Part shown: one piece after another, positions 9,262 to 18,256 of the stretch
How the letters are laid out: every line of letters begins with the position of its first letter
Position numbering within the stretch: position 1 is the first letter of the stretch
NCBI RefSeq assembly: GCF_004005905.1
Contig: NZ_SACO01000003.1
Span: 62,001-126,000, forward strand
DNA length: 64,000 nucleotides
Direction: 5' to 3'
DNA from: Novosphingobium umbonatum
Lineage (GTDB): Bacteria > Pseudomonadota > Alphaproteobacteria > Sphingomonadales > Sphingomonadaceae
Notes under the pieces: generated by a model
The model's database searches: none
Seen by the model: only the letters and a program-made list of their open reading frames with translations
Told to the model about the DNA's origin: nothing
Translations under genes and position numbers: made by a program

Positions 9262-11004
9262 TTACACCAGAGCCTTGGCTTCATCATCGACAATCCCTGC
9301 CACGGTATCACCGTAGAGGATCATGTCCGTATGCGCCGCGCCGCTGGGGATCATCGGGAAGCAATTGGCCTCATTATGCACGCAGCAATCCACGATCACC
9401 GGACCATCATAGTCGATCATCGCCTGAATGCCCGCGTCCAGCTCGCTTTCGTTCTGGATGCGGATGCCCTTCCAGCCATAGGCTTCGGCCAGACGCACGA
9501 AGTCGGGCAGGCTGTCCGAATAGGAGTTCGAATAGCGGCTTTCATAGGTCAGTTCCTGCCACTGGCGGACCATGCCCATCCATTCATTGTTCAGGATGAA
9601 CACCTTGACCGGCAGGCGATATTGCGTGGCGGTGCCCAGTTCCTGAATATTCATCTGGATCGAGGCGTCACCGGCAATGTCGATCACCAGACTGTCGGGA
9701 TTGCCGACCTGCGCGCCAACCGCGGCGGGCAGGCCATAGCCCATCGTGCCAAGACCGCCACTCGTCAGCCACTTGTTGGGGCCGAAGAAGTGGAAATATT
9801 GCGCGGCCCACATCTGGTGCTGGCCAACCTCGGTGCTGATGATCGGGTTATGCGCCTTGGTCAGCTCGAACAGGCGTTCCACCGCATATTGCGGCATGAT
9901 GCGCGATTCATGGCGGGGATAGGCAAGACTCTTCTTGCCGCGCCATTCGTTGATGCGCGCCTTCCAGGCGGTCAGATCCTGCGGCTTGCGGGTGCCCCAA
10001 GCGGTGATGATCTGTTCCAGCACCGTGGCGCAATCGCCCACGATCGGCAGGTCGACGCGCACGATCTTGTTGATGCTGGCGCGGTCGATGTCGATGTGGA
10101 TCTTGGTCGAATTGGGCGCAAAGGCGTCAAGACGGCCCGTCACGCGGTCATCCCAACGGGCGCCGACGCAAAGGATCAGGTCGGCCTGATTCATCGCCCA
10201 ATTGGCTTCATAGGTACCATGCATACCCAGCATGCCCAGCCAGTTTTCATTCTGGGCAGGGAAGGCGCCAAGGCCCATCAGCGTGGACGTCACCGGCGCG
10301 CCGGTCAGCGCCTGCAACTGGCGCAGCAATTCGGCCGCACGTGGACCCGAATTGATCACGCCGCCGCCGGTATAGAGCACGGGCGCCTTGGCATTGGCCA
10401 GCAGTTCGACCGCCTGCGCGATTTCGGCATCGCTACCGGCAAGGCGCGGGCTGTAGCGGTTCTTGCGCTGAACGGGGCCTTCGCCAAAGGCGGCGGTGGC
10501 AATCTGCACGTCCTTGGGAATGTCGATAACCACCGGACCGGGGCGACCCGTCGTGGCGATCTGGAAGGCTTCGTCGATGACGGCGGCCAGATCGGCAGGA
10601 TCCTTCACCAGATAGTTATGCTTGCAGCAGTGGCGCGTGATGCCCACCGTGTCGGCTTCCTGAAAAGCATCCGAACCGATCAGCGGCGTGCCGACCTGCC
10701 CCGTGATGACCACCAAGGGAATCGAGTCCAGAAAAGCATCGGCAATGCCGGTGACCGCGTTTGTCGCGCCGGGGCCAGAGGTGACCAGCACAACACCCGG
10801 CTTACCCGTAGAGCGGGCATAACCTTCGGCGGCATGGGCCGCGCCTGCCTCGTGACGCACAAGGATGTGGCGGATGCGTTCATCGCCAAACAGCGCGTCG
10901 TAAATCGGCAAAACCGCACCGCCCGGATAGCCGAACACGAATTCCACACCCTGACGGGCAAGGCTTTCGACCAGAATTTGGGCGCCGCTCAGCTCTTGGC
11001 TCAC
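9262..11004 (-). CDS. ilvB: Acetolactate synthase catalytic (large) subunit
   Basis: Thiamine-diphosphate enzyme that makes acetolactate or acetohydroxybutyrate, the entry to branched-chain amino acid synthesis. N-terminal motif [16 protein letters not shown], the activating glutamate in [15 protein letters not shown], the FAD-binding middle domain, and the ThDP motif [12 protein letters not shown] near residue 450 are all present. I choose GTG 11004 because AAGGA lies eight bases upstream; an in-frame ATG at 11025 has no such site and would overlap the leader frame. The TAG of the leader frame ends five bases before this GTG, which suggests translational coupling. Confidence 0.96.
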   Translation of the reverse strand: MSQELSGAQILVESLARQGVEFVFGYPGGAVLPIYDALFGDERIRHILVRHEAGAAHAAEGYARSTGKPGVVLVTSGPGATNAVTGIADAFLDSIPLVVITGQVGTPLIGSDAFQEADTVGITRHCCKHNYLVKDPADLAAVIDEAFQIATTGRPGPVVIDIPKDVQIATAAFGEGPVQRKNRYSPRLAGSDAEIAQAVELLANAKAPVLYTGGGVINSGPRAAELLRQLQALTGAPVTSTLMGLGAFPAQNENWLGMLGMHGTYEANWAMNQADLILCVGARWDDRVTGRLDAFAPNSTKIHIDIDRASINKIVRVDLPIVGDCATVLEQIITAWGTRKPQDLTAWKARINEWRGKKSLAYPRHESRIMPQYAVERLFELTKAHNPIISTEVGQHQMWAAQYFHFFGPNKWLTSGGLGTMGYGLPAAVGAQVGNPDSLVIDIAGDASIQMNIQELGTATQYRLPVKVFILNNEWMGMVRQWQELTYESRYSNSYSDSLPDFVRLAEAYGWKGIRIQNESELDAGIQAMIDYDGPVIVDCCVHNEANCFPMIPSGAAHTDMILYGDTVAGIVDDEAKALV

Positions 11005-11009
11005 GGTAA

Positions 11010-11108
11010 CTATCCTTCTTTCCAACGTTTTGACGCACAGGCCGCGCGTGTTGCGCGTGGCCGGACCAGCAAAGGTGCAATCGAGCGCCCATGCCGCCGC
11101 TTGGCCAT
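11010..11108 (-). CDS. Candidate ilvB leader peptide with Ile-Leu-Leu-Val cluster
   Basis: A 32-codon frame on the minus strand contains SIAPLLVRP at residues 9-17, a cluster of the three amino acids whose synthesis ilvBNC serves. A GC-rich hairpin (11040-11062) follows these codons directly, and the frame stops five bases before the ilvB GTG. Its ATG overlaps the stop of another short upstream frame (11108-11188) in the arrangement TGATG. No poly-T tract follows the hairpin, so a classical intrinsic attenuator is not evident. Translation is inferred only. Confidence 0.4.
   Translation of the reverse strand: MAKRRHGRSIAPLLVRPRATRAACASKRWKEG
11040..11062 (-). promoter_or_regulatory. Hairpin in the ilvB leader
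   Basis: Minus-strand arms GGCC-A-CGCG and CGCG-C-GGCC with a five-base loop, one mismatch. It begins within two codons of the Leu-Leu-Val codons of the candidate leader peptide, where a stalled ribosome would mask it. Confidence 0.5.
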
Positions 11109-11188
11109 CAGCGCAAGGGATTTGGCTGGCCCGCCGCCGGGTTTACGCCCTTTGGCCAGTATCCAGTCGCAACCTGACGCGCCTGCAC
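11108..11188 (-). other. Short upstream frame before the ilvB leader peptide
   Basis: A GTG-initiated 26-codon frame on the minus strand ends in TGA that shares its A with the ATG of the next leader frame. It has no clear ribosome binding site but starts close to the predicted transcript start. It is not rich in branched-chain residues. It may be translated as part of a coupled chain or be chance. Confidence 0.25.
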
Positions 11189-11202
11189 CAGAGAGTGAGG
11201 CG

Positions 11203-11231
11203 GCGATAGGGAATGGAAAATGTCATGTCAA
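11203..11231 (-). promoter_or_regulatory. Promoter of ilvBNC
   Basis: On the minus strand a perfect TTGACA (11226-11231) is followed after 17 bases by TATCGC (11203-11208), immediately after the end of miaA. This gives a leader RNA of roughly 190 bases before ilvB. Confidence 0.65.
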
Positions 11232-11234
11232 CGG

Positions 11235-12212
11235 CTAATCGTGAAATAAAGAAACAAAATGGGAGCTGAAGTCGAAATCTTTGGGCGGAATCGCGGTGTA
11301 GCGTTGCCATTCCGGCGGGGGCTGGTTGCGGAACCACGTATATTGCCTTTTGGCATAGGTGCGCGTGGCCTGCGCGCCTTGGGCCATGGCTTCTTCCAGC
11401 GTCCAGTCTCCGCGCAGATGGGCGGCCAGTGCCTCCACGCCAATCGCGCGCATCACCGGCAACTGCGGATTAAGCCCGCGCTCCAGCAAACGCGCCACTT
11501 CCTCCAGCGCGCCTTGTTCCACCATCAGGCCAAAGCGGCGGTTGCAACGTTCATACAGCCACGCACGATCGGGCAGCAGGATGAAGGGCGCCAGCGTGAT
11601 GCGATGGCCGATCCCGCCCACCAAGGCCTGTTGCCAATGGGTGATCGATTGGCCGGTGGAGAGCACCACTTCCAGCGCGCGATGGACACGGGTGGTGTCG
11701 GAAGGATGCAGGGCCGTAGCTTTTGGCGGATCGAGGCGGGAGAGTTCCTCATGCGCCTGCGCCACCGGCATGGCGCGCACCGCCTCACGAATGGCGGGGT
11801 CGATGGGCGGCACGGGGGCGATGCCGTCCAATAAGGTGCGCATATAGAGGCCGGTGCCGCCCACAAGGATGGGCGTGGCACCCTCAGCATGGGCTTTGTC
11901 GATGGCCTCGCGCGCTCTGGCGGCCCAATCGGCGGCGGAGCAACTGTCCGCCCCGTCCCATGCGCCATAGAGCAGATGGGGCACGGCGGCCAGATCCTGT
12001 GGCGGAGGCGCGGCGGACAGGATCGGCAGATCGGCATAGAGTTGCGCGCTATCGGCGTTGATAATCACTGCAGGCTTGCCCGCGGCCATCAGGCTTTGCG
12101 CAAGGCGCAGGGCAAGATCGCTCTTGCCGCTGGCGGTCGGTCCTGCAATGAGGCCGACCGCAGGGTGTTGATTGGCTCTGCCGCAGGAATCAGGGGAAGA
12201 AAAAGTGCTCAT
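11235..12212 (-). CDS. miaA: tRNA dimethylallyltransferase
   Basis: Adds a dimethylallyl group to A37 of tRNAs reading UNN codons. The P-loop GLIAGPTASGKS sits near residue 20, followed by INADSAQLYADLPILSA and the VGGTGLYMR motif that belongs to the isopentenyl transferase fold; the C terminus has RTYAKRQYTWFRNQ. I start at ATG 12212 because no start codon lies between it and the P-loop, and the longer upstream reading is the antisense of serB. This start codon lies within 8 bases of overlap with the serB start on the other strand. Confidence 0.95.
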   Translation of the reverse strand: MSTFSSPDSCGRANQHPAVGLIAGPTASGKSDLALRLAQSLMAAGKPAVIINADSAQLYADLPILSAAPPPQDLAAVPHLLYGAWDGADSCSAADWAARAREAIDKAHAEGATPILVGGTGLYMRTLLDGIAPVPPIDPAIREAVRAMPVAQAHEELSRLDPPKATALHPSDTTRVHRALEVVLSTGQSITHWQQALVGGIGHRITLAPFILLPDRAWLYERCNRRFGLMVEQGALEEVARLLERGLNPQLPVMRAIGVEALAAHLRGDWTLEEAMAQGAQATRTYAKRQYTWFRNQPPPEWQRYTAIPPKDFDFSSHFVSLFHD

Positions 12213-13080
12213 CGCGCGCGTACTAGCAGATCCTACCGGACTTTCGGCAAAGATTGATGATCTGCTGGAGGCATTGAGCCAAGGCGATGCGCTGGTCGAA
12301 GCGCGGCCCATCGCTGGCGGTGTGTGGGAAGTGGCAGCCGAAGGCGTGACCGACGATGTGATGCGCTGGGGCTTGGACACTTATATCGGCGCTTGCGACG
12401 CGCTGATCACCGATCACAAGCCGCGCATCCCCAAGCTGTTCATTTCCGACATGGATTCGACGATGATCAGCGCCGAATGCATTGACGAACTGGCCGATTT
12501 TGCCGGTATCAAGGATCAGGTAGCCGATATTACCGAGCGCGCCATGCGCGGCGAACTGGATTTCGCACAGGCTTTGACCGAGCGTGTGGGCCTGCTGGCT
12601 GGCCTGCCCGAAGAAGCGATTGCGCAATGTCTGGACGAGCGGATCGCGCCGATGAAGGGCGCCAAGGTGCTGGTGGCCACGCTGAAGGCCAAGGGTTGCC
12701 GCACGGTGCTGGTGACCGGCGGGTTCCATCAATTTGCCGATCCGGTGGCCGAAGATCTGGGCTTTGAGCGGGTTGTCGCCAACCGTCTGGGCGTGGACAA
12801 TGGCAAGCTGACTGGCGGCCTCGTCGGCCCGATTTGCGACAGCAGCACCAAGAAGGCGACGCTGCTGGAAGAAATGGCGGCGTTCGGGGAAGGGGCTGCG
12901 GCTCTGGCCACGGGTGATGGCGCCAATGACATTCCGATGATCGAGGCGGCTGCCTATGGCGTTGCCTTCGTTGCCAAGCCCAAGGCGCGCGATGCGGCCA
13001 ATGGTTGGGTGGATAGCGGGGATTTGACTTCTGTGTTGCGCCTGTTGGGCGTGCCGGAGAAGGATTGGGTTTTGGGGTAA
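12205..13080 (+). CDS. serB: Phosphoserine phosphatase
   Basis: Last step of serine synthesis, hydrolysing O-phosphoserine. HAD-family motifs are clear: ISDMDSTMI with the nucleophile Asp, VTGGFHQFADPVAEDLG as motif II, and ATGDGANDIPMI as motif III; an N-terminal ACT-like region of about 80 residues precedes them. The GTG at 12205 has AGGGGAAG five bases upstream and gives the typical N terminus MLIARVLAD. It is divergent from miaA with overlapping start regions, so each promoter must lie in the other gene. Confidence 0.95.
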   Translation: MLIARVLADPTGLSAKIDDLLEALSQGDALVEARPIAGGVWEVAAEGVTDDVMRWGLDTYIGACDALITDHKPRIPKLFISDMDSTMISAECIDELADFAGIKDQVADITERAMRGELDFAQALTERVGLLAGLPEEAIAQCLDERIAPMKGAKVLVATLKAKGCRTVLVTGGFHQFADPVAEDLGFERVVANRLGVDNGKLTGGLVGPICDSSTKKATLLEEMAAFGEGAAALATGDGANDIPMIEAAAYGVAFVAKPKARDAANGWVDSGDLTSVLRLLGVPEKDWVLG

Positions 13081-13089
13081 GGAGCAAAT

Positions 13090-13285
13090 GCCTCCGGCGG
13101 GCCAAGGGCGGGGGCCCTTGGCAATCCCATGAATGGGAACTCGCGTCTAAACAAATAAAGCCTGCGGCGCTCTACAAGGACAAGCGCCGCAGGCTTTAAT
13201 TTTATCCATCAAGCGCAAGGCAGAAGCCCTAGCGCCACCCCGTAACGGGATTGCAAAGGCACGAGTCCCTTTGCTCGCCGGAGGC
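13090..13285. repeat. Inverted-repeat-bounded intergenic element
   Basis: The serB-purL gap begins with GCCTCCGGCG (13090-13099) and ends with its exact reverse complement (13276-13285). Inside are a perfect hairpin of GCCAAGGGC/GCCCTTGGC near 13100-13122, a GGGAACTCG/CGAGTCCC pair, and the terminator at 13157-13197. The nesting looks like a small palindromic repeat element of the REP type; I cannot test copy number. Confidence 0.45.
13157..13197. terminator. Bidirectional terminator between serB and purL
   Basis: Perfect 15-base arms AAAGCCTGCGGCGCT (13157-13171) and its complement (13183-13197) with an 11-base loop, and A/T-rich flanks on both sides, between convergent genes. Confidence 0.85.
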
Positions 13286-13290
13286 TAAAC

Positions 13291-15462
13291 TCAGCCTTCC
13301 ATCCAATCCTTGAAGAAGCCTTCATGCGCCTTCTTCAGATCGGACACCAACACGCCCGCTACTTCGGCACCGCCCACCGTGCCCAGACGGGTCGCGCCTT
13401 CCAGCACAACATCGGCTGCCGTGGTGACGAGATAGCGCGACTGGTCTTCACCAAAGGCCTGCGCCGTGCTCAGCGCGGTTTCCAGACGGATGCCAATACC
13501 GCCCGCCATCGCCATTTCGGCCAAAGCCACCAGCAAGCCGCCATCGGAAATGTCATGCACAGCGGTGGCCACGCCATCGCTGATCAACTGGCGCACGCTT
13601 TCGCCATTGCGCAGTTCGACGTCCAGATTGACTTCCGGCGCAGCGCCAGCCTCGCGGCCAAGGATCTCGCGGGCATAGAGCGACTGGCCAAGGTGGCTGC
13701 CTTCGCTGCCGATCAGCCAGACCACATCGCCAGCCTGCTTGAACTTCACCGTGGCCATCTTGGTGTGGTCCAGCATCAGACCCACGCCGCCAATCGCGGG
13801 GGTGGGCAGAATGGCGCTGCCGCCGCCGGTGGCCTTCGATTCGTTATACAGCGACACGTTGCCCGACACGATGGGATAATCCAGTGCGCGGCAGGCGTCC
13901 GCCATACCTTCAAGGCAGCCCACGATTTGCGCCATGATTTCGGGGCGCTGCGGATTGGCAAAGTTGAGGCAGTTGGTGATCGCCAAAGGCGTTGCGCCCA
14001 CGGCGCAAATGTTGCGCCAGGTTTCGGCCACGGCCTGCTTGCCGCCTTCATAGGGGTTGGCATAGCAATAGCGGGGCGAGCAGTCCGTGCTCATCGCCAG
14101 CGCCTTTTGCGTGCCGTGGATACGCACCACAGCCGCATCGCCGCCCGACTTTTGCAGCGTGTCGCCGCCTACCTGACTGTCATATTGTTCAAAGATCCAG
14201 CGGCGCGAGGCCAGATCGGGGCAGCCAACCAGCTTGAGCAGATCCGCGCCCAGATCGGCGCTTTCGGGCACCGCATCCAGCTTGGGCACCTTGGCCCATG
14301 CGGCATAATCTTCACGCGTCAGGTGCGGGCGGTCATACAGCGGGGCATCTTCGGCCAGCGGGCCCAGCGGGATGTTGCAAACTTCCTCGCCTTCGAACGT
14401 CAGCACCATGTGGCCGGTGTCGGTCACTTCGCCGATAACGGCAAAGTCCAGTTCCCACTTCTTGAAGATGGCCTCGGCCATGGCTTCCTTGCCGGGCTTC
14501 AAGACCATGAGCATGCGCTCTTGGCTCTCGCTCAGCATCATTTCATAAGGCGTCATGCCTTCTTCGCGGCAGGGCACCTTGTCCATGTGGAGGATGATGC
14601 CGGCCTTGCCATTGGTGGCCATTTCGACCGAGGAGGAGGTGAGGCCCGCAGCGCCCATGTCCTGAATGGCGACGATGGCATCGGTGGCCATCAGTTCAAG
14701 GCAGGCTTCGATCAGCAGCTTTTCCACAAAAGGATCGCCCACCTGCACGGTCGGGCGCTTTTCCTCGATATCATCGCCAAAATCGGCGCTGGCCATGGTC
14801 GCGCCATGGATGCCATCGCGGCCGGTCTTGGAGCCGACATAGACGATGGGATTGCCAAGGCCGGTGGCGGCGGAATAAAAAATCTTGTCCGTATCGGCGA
14901 CACCCACGGTCATGGCGTTGACCAGAATATTGCCGTCATAGGCGGGGTGGAAATTGGTTTCGCCGCCCACGGTGGGCACGCCAACGCAATTACCATAACC
15001 GCCGATGCCCGCGACAACGCCCTTGACCAGCGACTTCATCTTCGGGTGATCGGGGCGGCCAAAACGCAGGGCGTTCATATTGGCAACGGGGCGCGCGCCC
15101 ATGGTGAACACGTCGCGCAAGATGCCGCCAACGCCGGTGGCCGCGCCCTGATAGGGTTCGATATAGGACGGGTGGTTATGCGATTCCATCTTGAAGATGG
15201 CGGCCTGACCATCGCCAATGTCGATCACGCCTGCGTTTTCGCCGGGGCCACAAATCACCCAAGGCGCCGTCGTCGGCAGCTTCTTGAGGTGGATACGGCT
15301 CGACTTATACGAGCAATGTTCCGACCACATCACCGAGAAAATGCCCAATTCCACAAGGTTGGGCTCGCGGCCAAGGGCGGAAAGAACCTTGTCATATTCC
15401 TCGGGGCTAAGCCCGTGGGCGGCGACAGTTTCGGCGGTGATGGTGGAGGCTGCTTGGGTCAT
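13291..15462 (-). CDS. purL: Phosphoribosylformylglycinamidine synthase II
   Basis: Fourth step of purine synthesis: ATP-dependent amidation of FGAR to FGAM. At 723 residues this is the small PurL that works with separate PurS and PurQ subunits, which are not in the window. Motifs include [11 protein letters not shown] near residue 50, the [15 protein letters not shown] region, and the two AIRS-like halves with [14 protein letters not shown] and the glycine-rich [11 protein letters not shown] start at MTQAASTIT (15462); the frame extends upstream to 15555 but that part is not PurL-like. Convergent with serB. Confidence 0.96.
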   Translation of the reverse strand: MTQAASTITAETVAAHGLSPEEYDKVLSALGREPNLVELGIFSVMWSEHCSYKSSRIHLKKLPTTAPWVICGPGENAGVIDIGDGQAAIFKMESHNHPSYIEPYQGAATGVGGILRDVFTMGARPVANMNALRFGRPDHPKMKSLVKGVVAGIGGYGNCVGVPTVGGETNFHPAYDGNILVNAMTVGVADTDKIFYSAATGLGNPIVYVGSKTGRDGIHGATMASADFGDDIEEKRPTVQVGDPFVEKLLIEACLELMATDAIVAIQDMGAAGLTSSSVEMATNGKAGIILHMDKVPCREEGMTPYEMMLSESQERMLMVLKPGKEAMAEAIFKKWELDFAVIGEVTDTGHMVLTFEGEEVCNIPLGPLAEDAPLYDRPHLTREDYAAWAKVPKLDAVPESADLGADLLKLVGCPDLASRRWIFEQYDSQVGGDTLQKSGGDAAVVRIHGTQKALAMSTDCSPRYCYANPYEGGKQAVAETWRNICAVGATPLAITNCLNFANPQRPEIMAQIVGCLEGMADACRALDYPIVSGNVSLYNESKATGGGSAILPTPAIGGVGLMLDHTKMATVKFKQAGDVVWLIGSEGSHLGQSLYAREILGREAGAAPEVNLDVELRNGESVRQLISDGVATAVHDISDGGLLVALAEMAMAGGIGIRLETALSTAQAFGEDQSRYLVTTAADVVLEGATRLGTVGGAEVAGVLVSDLKKAHEGFFKDWMEG

Positions 15463-15621
15463 GGCAGGGCCCTTAGCGGCATGAGCGGCGGATTTCCAGC
15501 CTGCATATGAACCCGCGCGGCACAGCGCCTGTAGATTGTTGGCAACAAGCAACATCCCCTTTGGTGCAAATGCCGGAGCGATGCCTTGACCGCTCGGCCC
15601 TGCGCGGTCATTGCTAGGGGC

Positions 15622-15879
15622 ATGAACCAGACTTTGACTGATACGCCCGACCTTTCCGCCCTGTCTTTCGAGGAGGCGCTGCGGGCTTTGGAAGATGTGG
15701 TGCGCCGTCTGGAAAGCGGCGATGTGGCGCTCGATGATTCGATTTCGCTGTATGAGCGTGGCGAGAAATTGCGGGCGGCCTGTCAGGCCCGCCTTGATGC
15801 CGCGCAGGCGCGGATTGAACGGATCGTGGCGGGGCCTGATGGCAAGCCTGCCGGTACTAGCCCGCTAGACGGAGCATAA
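15622..15879 (+). CDS. xseB: Exodeoxyribonuclease VII small subunit
   Basis: Small subunit of the nuclease that degrades single-stranded DNA from both ends. The 85-residue protein has the family core [19 protein letters not shown] and [15 protein letters not shown] 15622 follows TAGGGG; an upstream in-frame start would add 12 unlikely residues. The stop is 9 bases before ispA, the same pairing (xseB-ispA) found in many proteobacteria. Confidence 0.93.
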   Translation: MNQTLTDTPDLSALSFEEALRALEDVVRRLESGDVALDDSISLYERGEKLRAACQARLDAAQARIERIVAGPDGKPAGTSPLDGA

Positions 15880-15888
15880 GGGAAGGAC

Positions 15889-16797
15889 ATGGCTGTGACG
15901 CTGGTAACCGATAATGTGCTGGCCGAAGGGCTAAAGACTATCCAGCGCGAGGTGGATGCAGCCTTCGATTCGCTGCTGCCCTTGCCGTCTGATCCGCGCA
16001 GCCGTTTGGTAGAGGCGATGCGTTACGCCACCATCGGCGGGGGCAAGCGTTTGCGGCCCCTGTTGCTGGCCGCTACGGCGGATATGTATGGCGTGGACCG
16101 CGATGCGGCCGTGCGGGCTGGCGTGGCGATCGAGGCGGTGCATGTCTATTCGCTGATCCACGATGATTTGCCCTGCATGGATGATGACGCCCTGCGCCAT
16201 GGCAAGGCGACGCTGCATATCGCCTTTGACGAGGCGACAGCGGTGCTGGCAGGCGATGCCTTGCAGTGTTTTGCTTTTGAAGTGCTGGGCGATGTGGCGA
16301 CCAGCGGCGATCCCTTTGTGCGGATCGAACTGGTGACCACACTGGCGGTGGCCAGCGGGCATAATGGCATGGCCGGTGGGCAGATGATGGATATTGCCGC
16401 CGAAACCTCCAGCTTTGATCTTTCCACCGTCACCCGCCTGCAACAGCTGAAAACCGGCGCTCTGCTGGGCGCGGCGGTGGAGATGGGGGCGATTCTGGGC
16501 AAGGTGCCGCATGAGGCGCGCAAACCCCTGCGGGCCTATGCGCGGGACATCGGTCTGGCGTTCCAGATCGTCGATGACCTGCTGGACCATGAGGGTGACG
16601 AGGAAGCCGCTGGCAAAGCCTTGCGCAAGGATGCCGAGCAGGGGAAGGAGACCTTCGTCTCGTTGTTGGGCCCCGAACGCGCGCGCGAACAGGCGCGGAT
16701 GCTGGTGGATCAGGCGATCGGCCATCTGGCCACGCACGGACCGGAGGCGGACTTGTTGCGCGCCTTGGCCCGTTTCATTGTCGAGCGCGACCGTTAA
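15889..16797 (+). CDS. ispA: Farnesyl diphosphate synthase
   Basis: Prenyltransferase that condenses IPP with DMAPP/GPP to make farnesyl diphosphate for quinone, bactoprenol and possibly carotenoid synthesis. The 302-residue protein has GGGKRLRPLL near residue 45, the first Asp-rich motif DDLPCMDDD near residue 90 and the second, DDLLDHEGD, near 228. Length and spacing fit IspA. Likely cotranscribed with xseB; a 75-base gap separates it from coaD. Confidence 0.95.
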   Translation: MAVTLVTDNVLAEGLKTIQREVDAAFDSLLPLPSDPRSRLVEAMRYATIGGGKRLRPLLLAATADMYGVDRDAAVRAGVAIEAVHVYSLIHDDLPCMDDDALRHGKATLHIAFDEATAVLAGDALQCFAFEVLGDVATSGDPFVRIELVTTLAVASGHNGMAGGQMMDIAAETSSFDLSTVTRLQQLKTGALLGAAVEMGAILGKVPHEARKPLRAYARDIGLAFQIVDDLLDHEGDEEAAGKALRKDAEQGKETFVSLLGPERAREQARMLVDQAIGHLATHGPEADLLRALARFIVERDR

Positions 16798-16872
16798 CTA
16801 TCCAACACTTGCCGCTGCGCCTCTGTGGTTCTACCAAGCACAGAGGAGCAGCCGGCCAGAGAGGGTTATCGC

Positions 16873-17409
16873 GTGGCGCAAGAGCAGTTGACGCAAAAGG
16901 CGGAACGGGTTGGCATTTATCCCGGCACGTTTGATCCGATTACACTGGGCCATGCCGATATTATTCGGCGCGGAGCCAAATTGGTGGACCGGTTGATCAT
17001 CGGGGTCACCACCAATCCTTCCAAAAACCCGCTGTTCACGCCCGATGAACGCATCGCCATGGTCGAGCGCGAGGCGGCAGTCTTGGGCTTGGACAATGTG
17101 CAAGTTGTGGGTTTCAACGCGCTATTGATGAAATTTGCCGAGAAGCAGGGGGCGAATATTATCATTCGCGGCCTGCGCGCGGTGGCCGATTTCGAATATG
17201 AATATCAAATGGCGGGCATGAACCAGCAGCTGAACGCCGGCATCGAGACGGTGTTCTTGATGGCCGATGTCTCGCTACAGCCGATTGCCAGCAAGTTGGT
17301 GAAAGAAATCGCGCTGTTTGGCGGGTCGATCAGCAAATTTGTCAGCCCCGCCGTGCGCGCCGATGTGTTGGCCCGCATTGATGAAGTGGGGCGCATGGGC
17401 GAGGATTGA
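16873..17409 (+). CDS. coaD: Phosphopantetheine adenylyltransferase
   Basis: Penultimate step of CoA synthesis: transfers AMP from ATP to 4'-phosphopantetheine. The nucleotidyltransferase motif YPGTFDPITLGH is near the N terminus and IIRGLRAVADFEYEYQM and LFGGSISKFVSPAV follow; length is normal at 178 residues. GTG 16873 has AGAGAGGG seven bases upstream and is preferred over an in-frame ATG at 16825. Confidence 0.94.
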   Translation: MAQEQLTQKAERVGIYPGTFDPITLGHADIIRRGAKLVDRLIIGVTTNPSKNPLFTPDERIAMVEREAAVLGLDNVQVVGFNALLMKFAEKQGANIIIRGLRAVADFEYEYQMAGMNQQLNAGIETVFLMADVSLQPIASKLVKEIALFGGSISKFVSPAVRADVLARIDEVGRMGED

Positions 17410-17426
17410 GGCGTTTGCCCGACATT

Positions 17427-17468
17427 CGTTGCATTCCATTCATTGCCCCCATTCCATTCATTGCAACG
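17427..17468. repeat. Short direct repeats within an inverted repeat
   Basis: CATTCCATTCATTGC occurs at 17432-17446 and 17450-17464, and the pair is flanked by CGTTGC (17427-17432) and GCAACG (17463-17468). It lies in the short gap between coaD and the cyclophilin gene. No function is evident. Confidence 0.6.
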
Positions 17469-17532
17469 TCAGGCTAGGCCAGCTAGACGCGCCGCAACAC
17501 AGGCCGCCAACGCCCTTTTGCAAGAGAGCCGC

Positions 17533-18240
17533 ATGACAAGTTCCCTTTTTGCCAAAACTGCCCTGACCCTTGCTTTGGGAACTTCCGTGCTGGTGGGCGG
17601 CTGCGCTCCTGGTAAGGACAAATTGGCCGCTGCGGCCAACAAGGCGGTGATCGCCGCCAAGGCCAAGCATTCGGCCAAAATCGATGCTGACATCACGCAT
17701 GATCCCGAAAACGTCTTGCTGCTGGACTTGTCCAATGGTGGCCGCGTGGCGATCCGCCTGTCGCCCGATTGGGCGCCGGCGCATGTGGAGCGCGTGAAAA
17801 AGCTGACCCGTGAAGGTTTCTACGACGGCATCATCTTTCACCGCGTGATCGATGGTTTCATGGCGCAGACCGGTGATCCGACGGGCACGGGCGCGGGCGG
17901 CTCCAAGCTGCCCGACCTGAAGGCAGAGTTCAACGACATGCCCCATGTCCGCGGCAGCGTGGCCATGGCGCGCACCAATGAACCGAACACGGCCAACAGC
18001 CAGTTCTTCATCGTGTTCTATCCCCATTTCGCGTTGGACCGCCGCTATACCAATTTTGGCCGCGTGATTGCGGGCATGGATGTGGTCGATTCGGTTGTGC
18101 GTGGCGAGCCGCCAGCCAACCCGACCAAGATCGTTCAGGCCTCGATCGCAGCGGATAAAAAGCCGCGTCCTGTGGCCCCTGCCATTGCCGCCGGTGCCAA
18201 GATCAGCGCGGATGCCTTGTCCAACTCGCGCTCTAACTGA
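17533..18240 (+). CDS. Cyclophilin-type peptidylprolyl isomerase lipoprotein
   Basis: Probable periplasmic prolyl cis-trans isomerase that helps fold exported proteins. After a short signal sequence the lipobox LVGGC gives a lipid-anchored cysteine around residue 23. The cyclophilin core shows YDGIIFHRVIDGFMAQTGD, GSVAMARTNEPNTANSQFFI and TNFGRVIAGMDVVD. The last 35 residues are a low-complexity Ala/Pro tail. ATG 17533 is chosen because it begins the signal sequence. It is 16 bases ahead of queA, a frequent arrangement. Confidence 0.9.
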   Translation: MTSSLFAKTALTLALGTSVLVGGCAPGKDKLAAAANKAVIAAKAKHSAKIDADITHDPENVLLLDLSNGGRVAIRLSPDWAPAHVERVKKLTREGFYDGIIFHRVIDGFMAQTGDPTGTGAGGSKLPDLKAEFNDMPHVRGSVAMARTNEPNTANSQFFIVFYPHFALDRRYTNFGRVIAGMDVVDSVVRGEPPANPTKIVQASIAADKKPRPVAPAIAAGAKISADALSNSRSN

Positions 18241-18256
18241 GCCAGAGAGATAGATT

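Noticed and set aside
9331..11238. 635-codon plus-strand frame opposite ilvB
   Set aside because: Shadow of ilvB with antisense-type composition.
13324..15510. 728-codon plus-strand frame opposite purL
   Set aside because: Composition is typical of an antisense shadow, with purL intact on the minus strand.
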